DNA of 64,000 bases from Plantibacter sp. ME-Dv--P-122b. Lineage in GTDB: Bacteria; Actinomycetota; Actinomycetes; Actinomycetales; Microbacteriaceae. Both the position numbers and the translations under genes were made by a program. The stretch spans positions 372,001 to 436,000 of the forward strand of contig NZ_JARVSC010000003.1 in the NCBI RefSeq assembly GCF_030209375.1. The letters run 5' to 3'. The notes under the pieces are model-generated. The model was not told the origin of the DNA, searched no databases, and saw only the letters and a program-made list of their open reading frames with translations. This document shows positions 1 through 8,184 of the stretch, piece by piece; position 1 is the first letter of the stretch, and each line of letters starts with the position of its first letter.

Positions 1-748
1 GGACGCCCGTCACCCCGAGCGCGGTCGCGACGGTCACGGCGATCTCCTCCGCGGTGTCGGCGAGCCGGCCCGCCGAGCCGGGCGCCGGAGCGATGACCTC
101 GCTGCACACCCCGCCGAGCTGCACGGTCTCGACGACGCGCCACGGCACCACCTCGCCGGACGGGCGACGGGCGACGAGCTGGGCGAGCTCGCGCCGGAAC
201 GACACCAGCTCCTCGACGAGCAGCGCTCCGCCGTTGGCGTCCTCGGAGAGCGCCGTGAACCAGTCGTCGACCTCGTTCGGCCCGTGGACGACGCGGACGC
301 CCTTGCCGTCGTAGCCACCACGCGGCGTCTTCACGACGCCCTTCCCGCCGTGCTCGGCGAGGAAGGCGGCGAGCTCCTCCTGGTCGTGCACGCGCGCCCA
401 GTCGGGCACCGGCAGTCCGAGCTCCGTCAGGCGCTCGCGCATGAGGAGCTTGTCCTGGGCGACGGCGAGCGCGTCCGGTCCCGGGTGCACCTGTACACCG
501 GCGTCGACGAGTGCCCGCAGGACGTGCTGCGGCACGTGCTCGTGGTCGAAGGTGATGACGTCGACCGTCTCGGCGAAGGCGAGCACGGTGTCCGCGTCGC
601 GGTAGTCACCCACCTCGACGGTGGCGAGTCGGGCGGACATGCCCTCCTGCTCGGCGAGCACCCGGATGTCGAGTCCGAGGTTCACGGCCGCCGGCACCAT
701 CATCCTGGCCAGCTGACCGCCGCCGATCACTCCGACGCGAATGCTCAT
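1..748 (-). CDS. purK: N5-carboxyaminoimidazole ribonucleotide synthase (3' part missing)
   Basis: PurK is an ATP-grasp enzyme of de novo purine synthesis that carboxylates AIR at N5 using ATP and bicarbonate. The visible protein opens with MSIRVGVIGGGQLARMM, the Gly-rich N-terminal motif of the family, and continues with EVGDYRDADTVLAFA, FDHEHVP and the ATP-grasp segment TPRGGYDGKGVRV. About 249 residues are visible; the C-terminal third lies beyond the left edge. The ATG at 748-746 is chosen because the Gly-rich motif starts there. A TACGAT hexamer on the minus strand (853-848) could be its -10 box, giving a leader of about 95 nt. In M. tuberculosis purK also precedes a PH-domain membrane gene and birA. 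Confidence 0.95.
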   Translation of the reverse strand, partial: MSIRVGVIGGGQLARMMVPAAVNLGLDIRVLAEQEGMSARLATVEVGDYRDADTVLAFAETVDVITFDHEHVPQHVLRALVDAGVQVHPGPDALAVAQDKLLMRERLTELGLPVPDWARVHDQEELAAFLAEHGGKGVVKTPRGGYDGKGVRVVHGPNEVDDWFTALSEDANGGALLVEELVSFRRELAQLVARRPSGEVVPWRVVETVQLGGVCSEVIAPAPGSAGRLADTAEEIAVTVATALGVTGV

Positions 749-877
749 GGGTTCACTCCAGCTCTCCGGCGACCGGCCGGCGGGTCTCGTTACGGCAGGC
801 GGGACGGGCGGATCCTGAGGCGGATCGGCGGGTGCCCCGACTCGAACATCGTACCGGCCGGGCGCGCCCCGCACCGG

Positions 878-1435
878 TCAGCGTCGGACCGGTGGCTGCT
901 GCATCGGAGGCGGTGCTGCCGGGTAGGGCGCGGCGATGCTCTGGTTCTCCGCGACGAGCTCGTGGAGGGCGTTCTGGACGAGGACCGCGCCGGGCACGTC
1001 CCGCAGGACGACCGGCACCTCGCCACCGCTCGTCACCCGGACGTTGCCGCTCCCGAAGGCGCTCTGCACCCAGCTCTTGTGCACCGTGATGCCGTAGCCG
1101 CGGGCGTGGTAGAGCTCCTGGCGCGTCCGCACGAAGAACCCGCGACGGACGATCAGTCGCCGGGTCGTGATCACGTAGCGGACGGACAGCCAGGCGATGA
1201 ACGGCAGGACGCAGGCGACCAGCACGATCACCCCGCCGCCGATGAGGACGGCCCAGTTCTGCCACTCGAGGTCGAACGAGCCGAAGAAGTACGCACCGGC
1301 ACCGCTCACCGCGATGAGCAGGAGCGCGGGGAGCAGGAGCCGCCGGGCATGCGGACGCAGGCGTGCGACCACACGTTCGGTCGCCGCCGCGGGAGGAGCC
1401 GGCCTGCCCGGCCCCGTCATACCGGGATCAGCCAT
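878..1435 (-). CDS. PH-domain membrane protein
   Basis: This 185-residue protein has two hydrophobic segments (roughly residues 30-50 and 60-85 from the chosen start), then a bacterial PH-like domain with the sequence RYVITTRRLIVRRGFF, and a Pro-rich tail. Such proteins sit in the membrane with the PH fold in the cytoplasm; their function is not established. The ATG at 1435 follows GGGAG by one base and an AAGAAT stretch by six, so it may be leaderless; an in-frame ATG 15 bases downstream is an alternative. The gene lies between purK and birA, the position of the comparable M. tuberculosis membrane gene Rv3278c. Confidence 0.85.
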   Translation of the reverse strand: MADPGMTGPGRPAPPAAATERVVARLRPHARRLLLPALLLIAVSGAGAYFFGSFDLEWQNWAVLIGGGVIVLVACVLPFIAWLSVRYVITTRRLIVRRGFFVRTRQELYHARGYGITVHKSWVQSAFGSGNVRVTSGGEVPVVLRDVPGAVLVQNALHELVAENQSIAAPYPAAPPPMQQPPVRR

Positions 1436-1524
1436 ACTCCCATTCTTAGCAGTCGCGGCAACCCGCCGCCTGCTCCCACCCCGCCCGTCGGCGATCCCGA
1501 GCATCCATGCATCGGCCGCCCGGC

Positions 1525-1530
1525 TAGCAT
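1525..1530 (+). promoter_or_regulatory. -10 hexamer TAGCAT for the EI24 gene
   Basis: TAGCAT ends six bases before the GTG start at 1537. A transcript beginning at or next to the start codon would be leaderless. No convincing -35 hexamer is visible. Confidence 0.5.
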
Positions 1531-1536
1531 GAAGGC

Positions 1537-2349
1537 GTGAAACCGGCAGACAGCACCGCCCCGACGGCGCAGCACCCCGGCGTCGTCGGGTCGTTCCTCG
1601 AGGGGATCGGCATCCTCTTCGGCGGTTTCCGCCTCTGGGGCACCTCGCCGAAGCGCATGCTGCTCGGCATGATCCCCGCCGCGATCGTGGGCGTCGTGTT
1701 CATCGCGTTGCTCGTCATCCTCGGCGTCAATGCCGCCACGATCGTCGACTGGGCGACACCGTTCGCCGACACCTGGGACGAGCCGTACCGCTCGTCCATC
1801 CGGGTGGCCGCCGCGGTCGCGTTGGTGGCCGTCGCCATCGTGGTGATGCTGTACGCCTACGCCGCAGCGACGCTCCTCGTCGGCGACCCCTTCTACGAGC
1901 GGATCTGGGCCGACGTCGAACGCACCCTCGGCGACGCCCCTCCGGAGTCGGGTGAGTCCGCATGGCACGGACTCCTCACCGGTGTCACCCGGGCGCTCGG
2001 CCTGCTCCTGCTCACCATCCCGACGGCGGCCGTCCTCTTCCTCCTCGGCTTCGTCCCGGTGATCGGCCAGACGGTGGTCCCGGCGCTCGGGCTCGCCGTG
2101 AGCGGGTGGTTCCTCGCCCTCGAACTGACGGGCTACGCGTTCGACGCGAGGGGGTTGTCGTTGCGGGACCGCCGCCGGACCCTCGCCAGGCGACGCGCCC
2201 GCACCCTGGGCTTCGGGATGACGGTCGCGGTCCTCTTCCTCGTCCCGGTCCTGTCCGTGCTGGTCATGCCGGCCGCCGTCTCCGGCGCGACGGTGCTCGC
2301 ACGCCGGTCCCTCACCGAACAGGTGGGAACGCTCAGCGCACGTGCGTGA
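1537..2349 (+). CDS. EI24-domain membrane protein
   Basis: A 270-residue protein with about four to five hydrophobic helices (near residues 43-65, 88-110, 150-172, 175-200 and 225-250) and the general layout of the EI24/CysZ-like family. CysZ members are linked to sulfate uptake, but actinobacterial EI24 proteins are uncharacterised and there is no sulfate gene nearby, so no substrate is assigned. A GTG start is used because the coding pattern begins there and a -10-like TAGCAT lies six bases upstream. Its 3' end overlaps the 3' end of convergent birA by 17 bases. Confidence 0.85.
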   Translation: MKPADSTAPTAQHPGVVGSFLEGIGILFGGFRLWGTSPKRMLLGMIPAAIVGVVFIALLVILGVNAATIVDWATPFADTWDEPYRSSIRVAAAVALVAVAIVVMLYAYAAATLLVGDPFYERIWADVERTLGDAPPESGESAWHGLLTGVTRALGLLLLTIPTAAVLFLLGFVPVIGQTVVPALGLAVSGWFLALELTGYAFDARGLSLRDRRRTLARRRARTLGFGMTVAVLFLVPVLSVLVMPAAVSGATVLARRSLTEQVGTLSARA

Positions 2350-3124
2350 CGTCGCCGGCCGCCACCGCGACCGGCGCACCACCGTCGGTCGGTCGGACGA
2401 CGAGCCGCCCGTCGGCGTCGATCCGCTCGGCCGTCCCGGTCAGGACGTCGCCGCCGGGGAGTTCCACCCGCACCGAGCTGTCCAACGTCACGCATCGCTC
2501 GGTGACCGCAGCTCGGAGCCCGCTGGCCTCGGCGTCACCGGACGCCGCCAGGTAGGCGTCGTACAGGGTGCCGAACGCACGCAGGTAGCCGACGAGGACG
2601 GTGTCCGGGTCAGGATCGACGAGGCCGGCGAGCGCGAGCGAGGTTGACCGGTCGGTCGGCAGTTCCTCGGCACGCTGACGGAGGTTGACGCCGGTCCCGA
2701 GGATCACCGCGTCCCCGCTCGGCAGCAGCTCGGCGAGGATGCCGGACACCTTCAGGCCGCCGATGAGCACGTCGTTCGGCCACTTCACGTCGGCGGGCAC
2801 CCCGAGCTCCCGGAGCGATTCCGCGAGCGCCGCACCCGCGAGGAGCGGGAGCCAGCCGTAGGCCTGCAGTGGGAGCGGATCACCCGACGGAGTGACCGGC
2901 CGGAGCAGGACCGACACGGCGAGTGACGTGCCGGGTGGCACCGTCCACACGCGACCGAGGCGACCGCGTCCACCGCGCTGGTCGTCGGTGAGGACGACCG
3001 AGCGGTCCGGCCACGCGTCGCCGCCGTCCTCGCGCACGCGTCGGGCGAGTTCGTCGTTGGTGGAGCCGGCGTGGGCGAGGATCTCGAGGCGTGGCACGAG
3101 GGCGGCGGTGAGGGGCAGATCCAT
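2333..3124 (-). CDS. birA: Biotin--[acetyl-CoA-carboxylase] ligase
   Basis: BirA activates biotin with ATP and transfers it to the lysine of a biotin carboxyl carrier domain. Visible motifs are STNDELA near residue 21, the biotinyl-AMP loop GGRGRLGR at 51-58, KWPNDVLIGG from 114 and KVSGILAE. At 263 residues with no N-terminal helix-turn-helix, it is a monofunctional ligase that does not repress transcription. Its likely client is AccA encoded at 12269-14029. The ATG at 3124 follows a minus-strand TAGGGT (3136-3131) by six bases, a leaderless arrangement. It is divergent from accD, its functional partner. Confidence 0.95.
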   Translation of the reverse strand: MDLPLTAALVPRLEILAHAGSTNDELARRVREDGGDAWPDRSVVLTDDQRGGRGRLGRVWTVPPGTSLAVSVLLRPVTPSGDPLPLQAYGWLPLLAGAALAESLRELGVPADVKWPNDVLIGGLKVSGILAELLPSGDAVILGTGVNLRQRAEELPTDRSTSLALAGLVDPDPDTVLVGYLRAFGTLYDAYLAASGDAEASGLRAAVTERCVTLDSSVRVELPGGDVLTGTAERIDADGRLVVRPTDGGAPVAVAAGDVTHVR

Positions 3125-3130
3125 GGCACA

Positions 3131-3136
3131 ACCCTA
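3131..3136 (-). promoter_or_regulatory. -10 hexamer TAGGGT for birA
   Basis: Read on the minus strand, TAGGGT is followed by six bases and the birA ATG. No Shine-Dalgarno sequence is visible, consistent with a leaderless message. Confidence 0.55.
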
Positions 3137-3251
3137 CTGAGGCCGGTCGTCGGCGCCCTCGTCGCCCTCCGGCACGCTTGGACGATGCCGACAATGGATC
3201 GGCGCGCCGCTTGTACCCGATCGTCAACGGGTCGGCCGGGGGACCACCGGG

Positions 3252-3257
3252 TAAGGT
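3252..3257 (+). promoter_or_regulatory. -10 hexamer TAAGGT for accDE
   Basis: TAAGGT lies six bases before the accD GTG. The interval contains GAAAG, a weak Shine-Dalgarno at best, so leaderless initiation is favoured. Confidence 0.55.
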
Positions 3258-3263
3258 GAAAGC

Positions 3264-4865
3264 GTGACCGACGAAACCACCTCCGGGCCTGACCTGTACA
3301 CGACGGCCGGGAAGCTCGCCGACCTCAAGAACCGCTATCACGAGGCCGTGACGGCGAGCGGCGAAGCCGCCATCGAGAAGCAGCACAAGAAGGGCAAGCT
3401 CACCGCGCGGGAGCGCATCGAGCAGCTGCTCGACCACGGCAGCTTCGTCGAACTCGACGAGTTCGTGCGGCACCGCACGACCGCCTTCGGCATGGACCGC
3501 TCGCGGCCCTACGGTGACGCCGTCGTCACCGGCACCGGCACCATCCACGGGCGCCAGGTCGCCGTGTACTCGCAGGACTTCACCATCTTCGGCGGTTCGC
3601 TCGGCGAGGTCGCCGGCGACAAGATCATCAAGATCATGGACCTCGCGTTGAAGACCGGCGTCCCGATCATCGGCATGCTCGACTCCGGTGGGGCGCGCAT
3701 CCAGGAGGGCGTCGTCGCACTCGGTAAGTACGGCGAGATCTTCCGACGCAACACGCAGGCCTCCGGGGTCATCCCGCAGATCTCCATCATCATGGGTCCG
3801 GCGGCCGGCGGTGCCGTCTACTCCCCCGCACTCACCGACTTCGTCATCATGGTCGACAAGACCAGCCAGATGTTCGTCACGGGCCCCGACGTCATCAAGA
3901 CCGTCACGGGCGAGGACGTCGGCATGGAGGAGCTCGGCGGCGGGTACACGCACAACACCCGCTCGGGCGTCGCCCACTACCTCGCGAGCGACGAGCCGGA
4001 CGCCCTCGACTACGCTCGCACCCTCGTCGGCTTCCTGCCCGACAACAACCTGTCCGAGGCCACGATCTTCGACGTCGAGGTGGAGCTGGAGACGACGGAC
4101 GAGGACCGCCGCCTCAACACCCTCATCCCCGACTCGCCGAACCAGCCCTACGACGTGAAGACCGTCATCGAGCATGTCGTCGACGACGCCGACTTCCTCG
4201 AGGTCCAGCCGCTCTTCGCCCCGAACATCGTCATCGGTTTCGCACGCGTCGAGGGGCGGTCGGTCGGTGTCATCGCCAACCAGCCCTCCCAGATGGCCGG
4301 AACGCTCAACATCGAAGCGGGCGAGAAGGCGAGCCGGTTCGTCCGCTTCTGCGACGCGTTCAGCATCCCGATCCTCACCCTGGTCGACGTCCCCGGCTAC
4401 CTGCCCGGCACCGATCAGGAGTGGACCGGCGTGATCCGCCGCGGCGCGAAGCTCCTCTACGCCTACGCCGAGGCCACGGTGCCCCTGGTGACCGTCATCC
4501 TGCGCAAAGCCTACGGCGGCGCGTACATCGTCATGGGCTCGAAGCAGCTCGGGGCCGACATCAACCTCGCCTGGCCCACGGCCGAGATCGCGGTCATGGG
4601 CGGGCAGGGTGCCGTCAACATCCTGTACCGCGGCGAGATCAAGCGGGCCGAGGAGGCCGGCGAGGACGTCGCCGCCGTGCGCACGCGCCTCGCGAACGAG
4701 TACACCTACAACGTCGCGAGCCCCTTCCTCGCCGCCGAGCGCGGCGAGCTGGACGGTGTCATCGAGCCGGCGGCCACGCGGGTCTCGGTCATCAAGGCGC
4801 TCCGCGCGCTGCGGACGAAGCGTGCGAGCCTGCCCGCCAAGAAGCACGGGAACATCCCGCTGTGA
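3264..4865 (+). CDS. accD: Acyl-CoA carboxylase carboxyltransferase (beta) subunit
   Basis: This 533-residue crotonase-fold subunit transfers carboxyl from biotin to acetyl- or propionyl-CoA. It is the usual length for AccD5/PccB-type proteins and shows [15 protein letters not shown] near the N terminus, the first oxyanion region [12 protein letters not shown], and the second Gly-rich site [19 protein letters not shown]. It should work with AccA (12269-14029) and the epsilon subunit directly behind it. The accE start overlaps its stop (GTGA). AccD5 homologues often prefer propionyl-CoA, supplying methylmalonyl-CoA, but substrate preference cannot be read from sequence alone. Confidence 0.96.
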   Translation: MTDETTSGPDLYTTAGKLADLKNRYHEAVTASGEAAIEKQHKKGKLTARERIEQLLDHGSFVELDEFVRHRTTAFGMDRSRPYGDAVVTGTGTIHGRQVAVYSQDFTIFGGSLGEVAGDKIIKIMDLALKTGVPIIGMLDSGGARIQEGVVALGKYGEIFRRNTQASGVIPQISIIMGPAAGGAVYSPALTDFVIMVDKTSQMFVTGPDVIKTVTGEDVGMEELGGGYTHNTRSGVAHYLASDEPDALDYARTLVGFLPDNNLSEATIFDVEVELETTDEDRRLNTLIPDSPNQPYDVKTVIEHVVDDADFLEVQPLFAPNIVIGFARVEGRSVGVIANQPSQMAGTLNIEAGEKASRFVRFCDAFSIPILTLVDVPGYLPGTDQEWTGVIRRGAKLLYAYAEATVPLVTVILRKAYGGAYIVMGSKQLGADINLAWPTAEIAVMGGQGAVNILYRGEIKRAEEAGEDVAAVRTRLANEYTYNVASPFLAAERGELDGVIEPAATRVSVIKALRALRTKRASLPAKKHGNIPL

Positions 4866-5113
4866 GCACCGGCGCCGAGCCGAACACGACCGAGCCGTCG
4901 TCGATCGATCTCCGGATCGAGCGCGGTACCCCCACCGACGAGGAGCTCGCGGCGCTCACCGCGGTGCTGAGCGTCGCGATCGCCGAACAGGCGCTGCGTG
5001 ACGCCGACACCGCCCCGGCACCGCGCGTCCCGTCGACGTGGGAGCGGACGAGGCGGAACCTCCGTACGGGCATCACCGTCGGCCCAGGACACTGGCGAGC
5101 GTTCACCGGCTGA
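4862..5113 (+). CDS. accE: Acyl-CoA carboxylase epsilon subunit
   Basis: A small (83-residue) protein whose middle reads [18 protein letters not shown] and whose end reads WRAFTG, the two conserved blocks of actinobacterial AccE-type subunits. In M. tuberculosis and Streptomyces such subunits stabilise the alpha-beta complex. The first half is disordered and acidic, also typical. Translation is coupled to accD through a four-base GTGA overlap. Confidence 0.9.
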   Translation: MSTGAEPNTTEPSSIDLRIERGTPTDEELAALTAVLSVAIAEQALRDADTAPAPRVPSTWERTRRNLRTGITVGPGHWRAFTG

Positions 5114-5303
5114 GCGGTCTGGATGGAGGACCAGCCGGTTGCCCCTCACGGCGCGCGGTGCTGTCCCCCGTTCGTGTCCTCCATAGTGCCGACTGTCGGG
5201 GGTACCCCTGATGGAGGATCATCATTCTCGAAAGTTGCGTCTCATCGAGACCACTTCACCAGCTCCTGCTCCATCTAGGGTAAGCGGGTAGGAGTTCGGG
5301 GGC

Positions 5304-5338
5304 GGGTCAGAGCGGTATTCGGGTTACCGCTCTGACCC
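5304..5338. terminator. 14-bp perfect stem-loop downstream of accE
   Basis: Arms 5304-5317 and 5325-5338 are perfectly complementary around a 7-base loop. There is no T-run, so it may be a GC-type terminator or another folded element. It lies about 190 bases beyond the accE stop. Confidence 0.5.
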
Positions 5339-5350
5339 ACGAACGTCACG

Positions 5351-5377
5351 GAGGGCCAGCATCGGGTGCTGGTCCTC
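5351..5377 (+). terminator. Stem-loop followed by a pyrimidine tract
   Basis: GAGGGCCAGCA pairs with TGCTGGTCCTC (11 positions, one G-T) around TCGGG, followed by CTTTCGTTCG. This looks like a rho-independent-type terminator for the acc transcript. Confidence 0.5.
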
Positions 5378-5401
5378 CTTTCGTTCGTCCAGGACCGGGC
5401 A

Positions 5402-5421
5402 CGTCGACAGGCTCAGTGACC
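5402..5421 (-). repeat. CTGAGC-TGTCGA repeat, left copy
   Basis: The plus strand reads CGTCGACAGGCTCAGTGACC, nearly the reverse complement of the copy at 5634-5653 and close to 7034-7053. It belongs to the repeat family that flanks the HNH gene. Confidence 0.7.
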
Positions 5422-5576
5422 GGGAACGTCTCGCTCGGATGCGTTCCGGTCCGGGTGCTTGTCGAAGAACGCGAGAACCACTGACGCCGCCTGAGGCCCT
5501 GAGCGACCCCCTTCCGGCCCTTGATCCTGTCGACCGCCCAACACGCGTCGCCTCGAGGCCCCCTGCCCTCCCGGCC

Positions 5577-5636
5577 CCCTGAGCACCCCCTCCGGTCCCT
5601 GAGCACCCCCTCCGGTCCCTGAGCACCCCCTCCAGT
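5577..5636 (+). repeat. Three 20-bp tandem repeats
   Basis: The unit CCCTGAGCACCCCCTCCGGT occurs three times in a row (5577-5596, 5597-5616, 5617-5636; the last has one change) and runs straight into the CCCTGAGCCTGTCGAAGGG repeat. The units look like partial duplications of the first half of that repeat. Confidence 0.85.
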
Positions 5637-5653
5637 CCCTGAGCCTGTCGAAG
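5634..5653 (+). repeat. CTGAGC-TGTCGAAG repeat, second copy
   Basis: Reads AGTCCCTGAGCCTGTCGAAG, differing from 6999-7018 only in the first base. It is in inverted orientation relative to 5402-5421. Confidence 0.75.
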
Positions 5654-5726
5654 GGCGCACGGACAGACTTCCACAACCCCGCGACTCATCGTCTGGAATG
5701 TCAGTGGTCCATGGTGGACTGGTTCC

Positions 5727-6990
5727 ATGACCGAGACCACCACCGTCGCCGCGATCCGCGCGAACGACGAGTACTCCGCGCAGCTCGCCGAGTTCTCGGA
5801 CCACTTCGCGGACATCCAGCGGCGGCGTGCGGCGCTGGACGCTGAAGAGGTCCGGCTACTGGCCCGTTCCGCCGCTTACGCGGACGCCTTCGCAGACGCC
5901 ACGGTCCCGGCGATCTTCCCGCCGGCCGAGCGCCTGGCGCTCTCGCGCCGCTCCACCTGCGCGGCCCTCGCCATGGCGGCCCGGATACCCGAGCGGACCG
6001 TTCAATGCGCGACGAACGACGCGGAACGTCTCGTGAACGACGCACCGGCCGTGCTCGAGTCGCTCGAGGCGGGCCGTATCTCGGCCAGTCACGCACAGAC
6101 GATCACCGACCAACTCCGCGACGTGCCGACCGCAGGGCGGGCGGCGCTCCTCGCTCAGGTCCTACAGGTCGCGGAAGAGTCCACCAACGCGAACCTCCGG
6201 AGACGCGCCCGCATCCTGCGCGAGCGCCTCCACCCCGAGCCCATCACGACACGCGCGGTCCGCTCCGAGGCAGACCGTCGGGTGGAGTTCGAGCCGGCCG
6301 CCGACGGCATGGCCTGGGTACATCTCTTCACCACCGCACCCATCGCGCAAGGCATCATCGAGCGCGTCGAAACGGCCGCGGCCGAGTCACGCAAATCGGG
6401 CGACACCCGCACCTGCGCCCAGCTCCAGGCGGACGCCCTGGCGGCGCTCGCGCTCACCGGCGTGACCCCGGAAGACGTCATGTCCAGCCCAGTGCTCCCG
6501 CACCCCATCGAGGTGCAAGAGCACATCAAGCCGACGGTGCAGATCACGGTCCCGGCACTGAGCATGGCCGGCGTCAGCGATGCCCCAGCCACGCTCGACG
6601 GCTACGGCCCGATCGACCCGGAGACCGCAGCACGCATCGCAGTGAACGCGCCCAGCTTCACCCGCATCCTCGTCCAACCGGAAACCGGCGCGGTCCTCTC
6701 CGTCGGCCGGAACCAGTACCGCGTCCCGGCCGACCTGCAACGCGCGGTGCGGCTTCGGGACGGCACGTGTCGGGCACCGGGTTGCGGGAGACGCGCCAGG
6801 GCCTGTGATCTCGACCATTCGGTCGCGTGGGACAACGGACGTCGGCAATCTCGCCTGCCTCTGCCGACATCATCACCGGATGAAGCACTTGCCCGGGTGG
6901 AACCTCGACCACGGTCCTGGTGGGGTCCTCAAGTGGACGACACCTGACGGGAAGCAGTATCGGACCGAACCCGACCCCGCACCGTTCTGA
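5727..6990 (+). pseudogene. DUF222-HNH endonuclease (13E12 type), frameshifted in the HNH domain
   Basis: The first frame begins at the ATG at 5727 and encodes a DUF222 domain over about residues 1-330, then the start of an HNH domain with CRAPGCGRRARACDLDHS. At about 6830 the frame changes: the expected continuation TDVGNLACLCRHHHRMKH, which carries the Asn and final His residues, is read one base later and ends at the TGA at 6988-6990. The 5' frame instead runs into an unrelated tail ending near 6947. An 11-base deletion at AACGGACGTC explains the shift. DUF222-HNH proteins are multicopy in actinobacteria (the M. tuberculosis 13E12 family) and are thought to be nucleases of repeat elements. 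This copy separates accE from maf and is flanked by repeats. Confidence 0.85.
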
Positions 6991-6998
6991 CCCGCGCC

Positions 6999-7053
6999 GG
7001 TCCCTGAGCCTGTCGAAGGGTTTCTCGTGGGCACTTCGACAAGCTCAGTGACC
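6999..7053. repeat. Inverted pair of CTGAGC-TGTCGAAG repeats
   Basis: Positions 6999-7018 (GGTCCCTGAGCCTGTCGAAG) and 7034-7053 (CTTCGACAAGCTCAGTGACC) are inverted copies matching at 18 of 20 positions, separated by 15 bases. A degenerate third copy begins near 7079 (GGTCCCTTAGCCTGCCGAC). Confidence 0.85.
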
Positions 7054-7122
7054 GGGAGAAGTGCGCCCGGATGCGCTCCGGTCCCTTAGCCTGCCGACGG
7101 GCACGGTCCTCGTCGGAGCGAC

Positions 7123-8184
7123 TCAGTCCTCGTCGGACACGCTGACGGCACCCACGCCGGCACGGGAGCCGTCGCGCGGGATCTCGAGCCAGACGTCGAG
7201 TTCCTCGTCGTCGTCGTCCGGCCCAGCAGCGACGCCCGGTTCGCGGTGCACCGCACGCAGGCCGACCACGGTCACCGCGACGCGTTCGTCGTCCGGCACG
7301 CTCCGCACGATGAGGCGTGTGGCTCGCGAGGCGGCGAGCGTTTCGGCGATCTGCTCGTGGATCGCGTCGAGGACACCGGCGTCGAGCTCCTCGAGGCCGC
7401 CTTCGTCCAGCATGTTCACGATCGCGCCGCGACGCCGGGCCGCGAGCACCTCGGATCGGACCGCGTCACTCAGGAGATGACGCCCTCGGATCTCGTCGCG
7501 GAGACTGGCCTCCAGCGTGCGGCATTCCGTGCGATCGGCCACGGAGAGCCTGCCTCCGTTGGCGATGATCGTGCGGAGCATCGGGGTCGCCAGGCGCCCC
7601 GTCTGGCTGAGGCGCCGTCTCCGCTCGTGCACGTGCGCGTACTGCGCCGCCTGCCAGTCCGAGGTCGCGTGCTCCGCCTGGGTGAGGCGCTCGGCGTCGT
7701 GCTGGGCCCCGGCGATCGATCGGGTGAGCACACTCGCGAGGACGACCCAGATGAGACTGCCCGTGACGCCCATCCCGAGCGCCAGGCCCGGACCCGCCCA
7801 GAGGAGCGACTGGACCGTGAGGAAGACGATCCCGATGTACGCGACCGCCTCCCGCTGCCGGACCACGGTGATCGTCATCAGTGTCCCGATCGACGCCACG
7901 TGCCAGGTGGCGTAGCCGTTGTTCCGCGTCGGATCGAGCTGGCTCGTGACGAGCAACGGGACGATGATCGCGGTGGCGAGGTTGATGCTCGCGAGCCACG
8001 ACGGCATGCGCGTCGTGCCCATCGGCCAGAGGCTCAGGACGCTCGCGACCGCGTAGACGAGCATCGCGATGAGGACCGGGACGACGTCGCGGGGTGTCTC
8101 GAGCGTCAGCGCGGCACGGAGCAGGTGGTACGCGGAGAAGAGGGCGGCGAGGATGACGAGGGCGTACCGCGGTGCCGGGGTCAT
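7123..8184 (-). CDS. Degenerate histidine-kinase-like membrane protein
   Basis: A 353-residue protein with an N-terminal half of about six hydrophobic segments, then a coiled cytoplasmic part containing the acidic-basic motif LEASLRDEIRGRHLL. The C-terminal region has the length of a kinase ATP-binding domain, but I find no N-box asparagine and no DxGxG motif, and it ends in a very acidic stretch (GPDDDDEELDV). It therefore looks like a kinase-derived protein without catalytic function. Its ATG overlaps the stop of the upstream histidine kinase (ATGA, 8181-8184), so the two are translationally coupled. It probably modulates or senses with that kinase; this is inference. Confidence 0.75.
   Translation of the reverse strand: MTPAPRYALVILAALFSAYHLLRAALTLETPRDVVPVLIAMLVYAVASVLSLWPMGTTRMPSWLASINLATAIIVPLLVTSQLDPTRNNGYATWHVASIGTLMTITVVRQREAVAYIGIVFLTVQSLLWAGPGLALGMGVTGSLIWVVLASVLTRSIAGAQHDAERLTQAEHATSDWQAAQYAHVHERRRRLSQTGRLATPMLRTIIANGGRLSVADRTECRTLEASLRDEIRGRHLLSDAVRSEVLAARRRGAIVNMLDEGGLEELDAGVLDAIHEQIAETLAASRATRLIVRSVPDDERVAVTVVGLRAVHREPGVAAGPDDDDEELDVWLEIPRDGSRAGVGAVSVSDED

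Larger units (their letters stand above)
5114..5726. other. Repeat- and hairpin-rich intergenic region between accE and the HNH gene
   Basis: No gene is supported in these 613 bases. They hold an 8-bp inverted repeat TCCTCCAT/ATGGAGGA (5177-5184 with 5211-5218, and a further ATGGAGGA at 5123-5130), two strong hairpins, two copies of a 20-base palindromic repeat and a three-unit 20-bp tandem repeat, listed separately. Confidence 0.8.

Noticed and set aside
1529-1540. Minimal upstream ORF ATG AAG GCG TGA before the EI24 gene
   Set aside because: It overlaps the start codon and the probable transcript start, so it would not be on the message.
2880-4847. Open frame of 655 codons antisense to accD
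   Set aside because: Its composition is the mirror of a GC-rich coding strand and accD is certain; no family motif is present.
5577-5655. CRISPR-like array
   Set aside because: The three 20-bp units are directly adjacent with no spacers, and no cas gene is near.
6805-6990. Separate 61-codon gene with an HHH motif
   Set aside because: It is the displaced end of the HNH domain of the frameshifted gene, not an independent gene.
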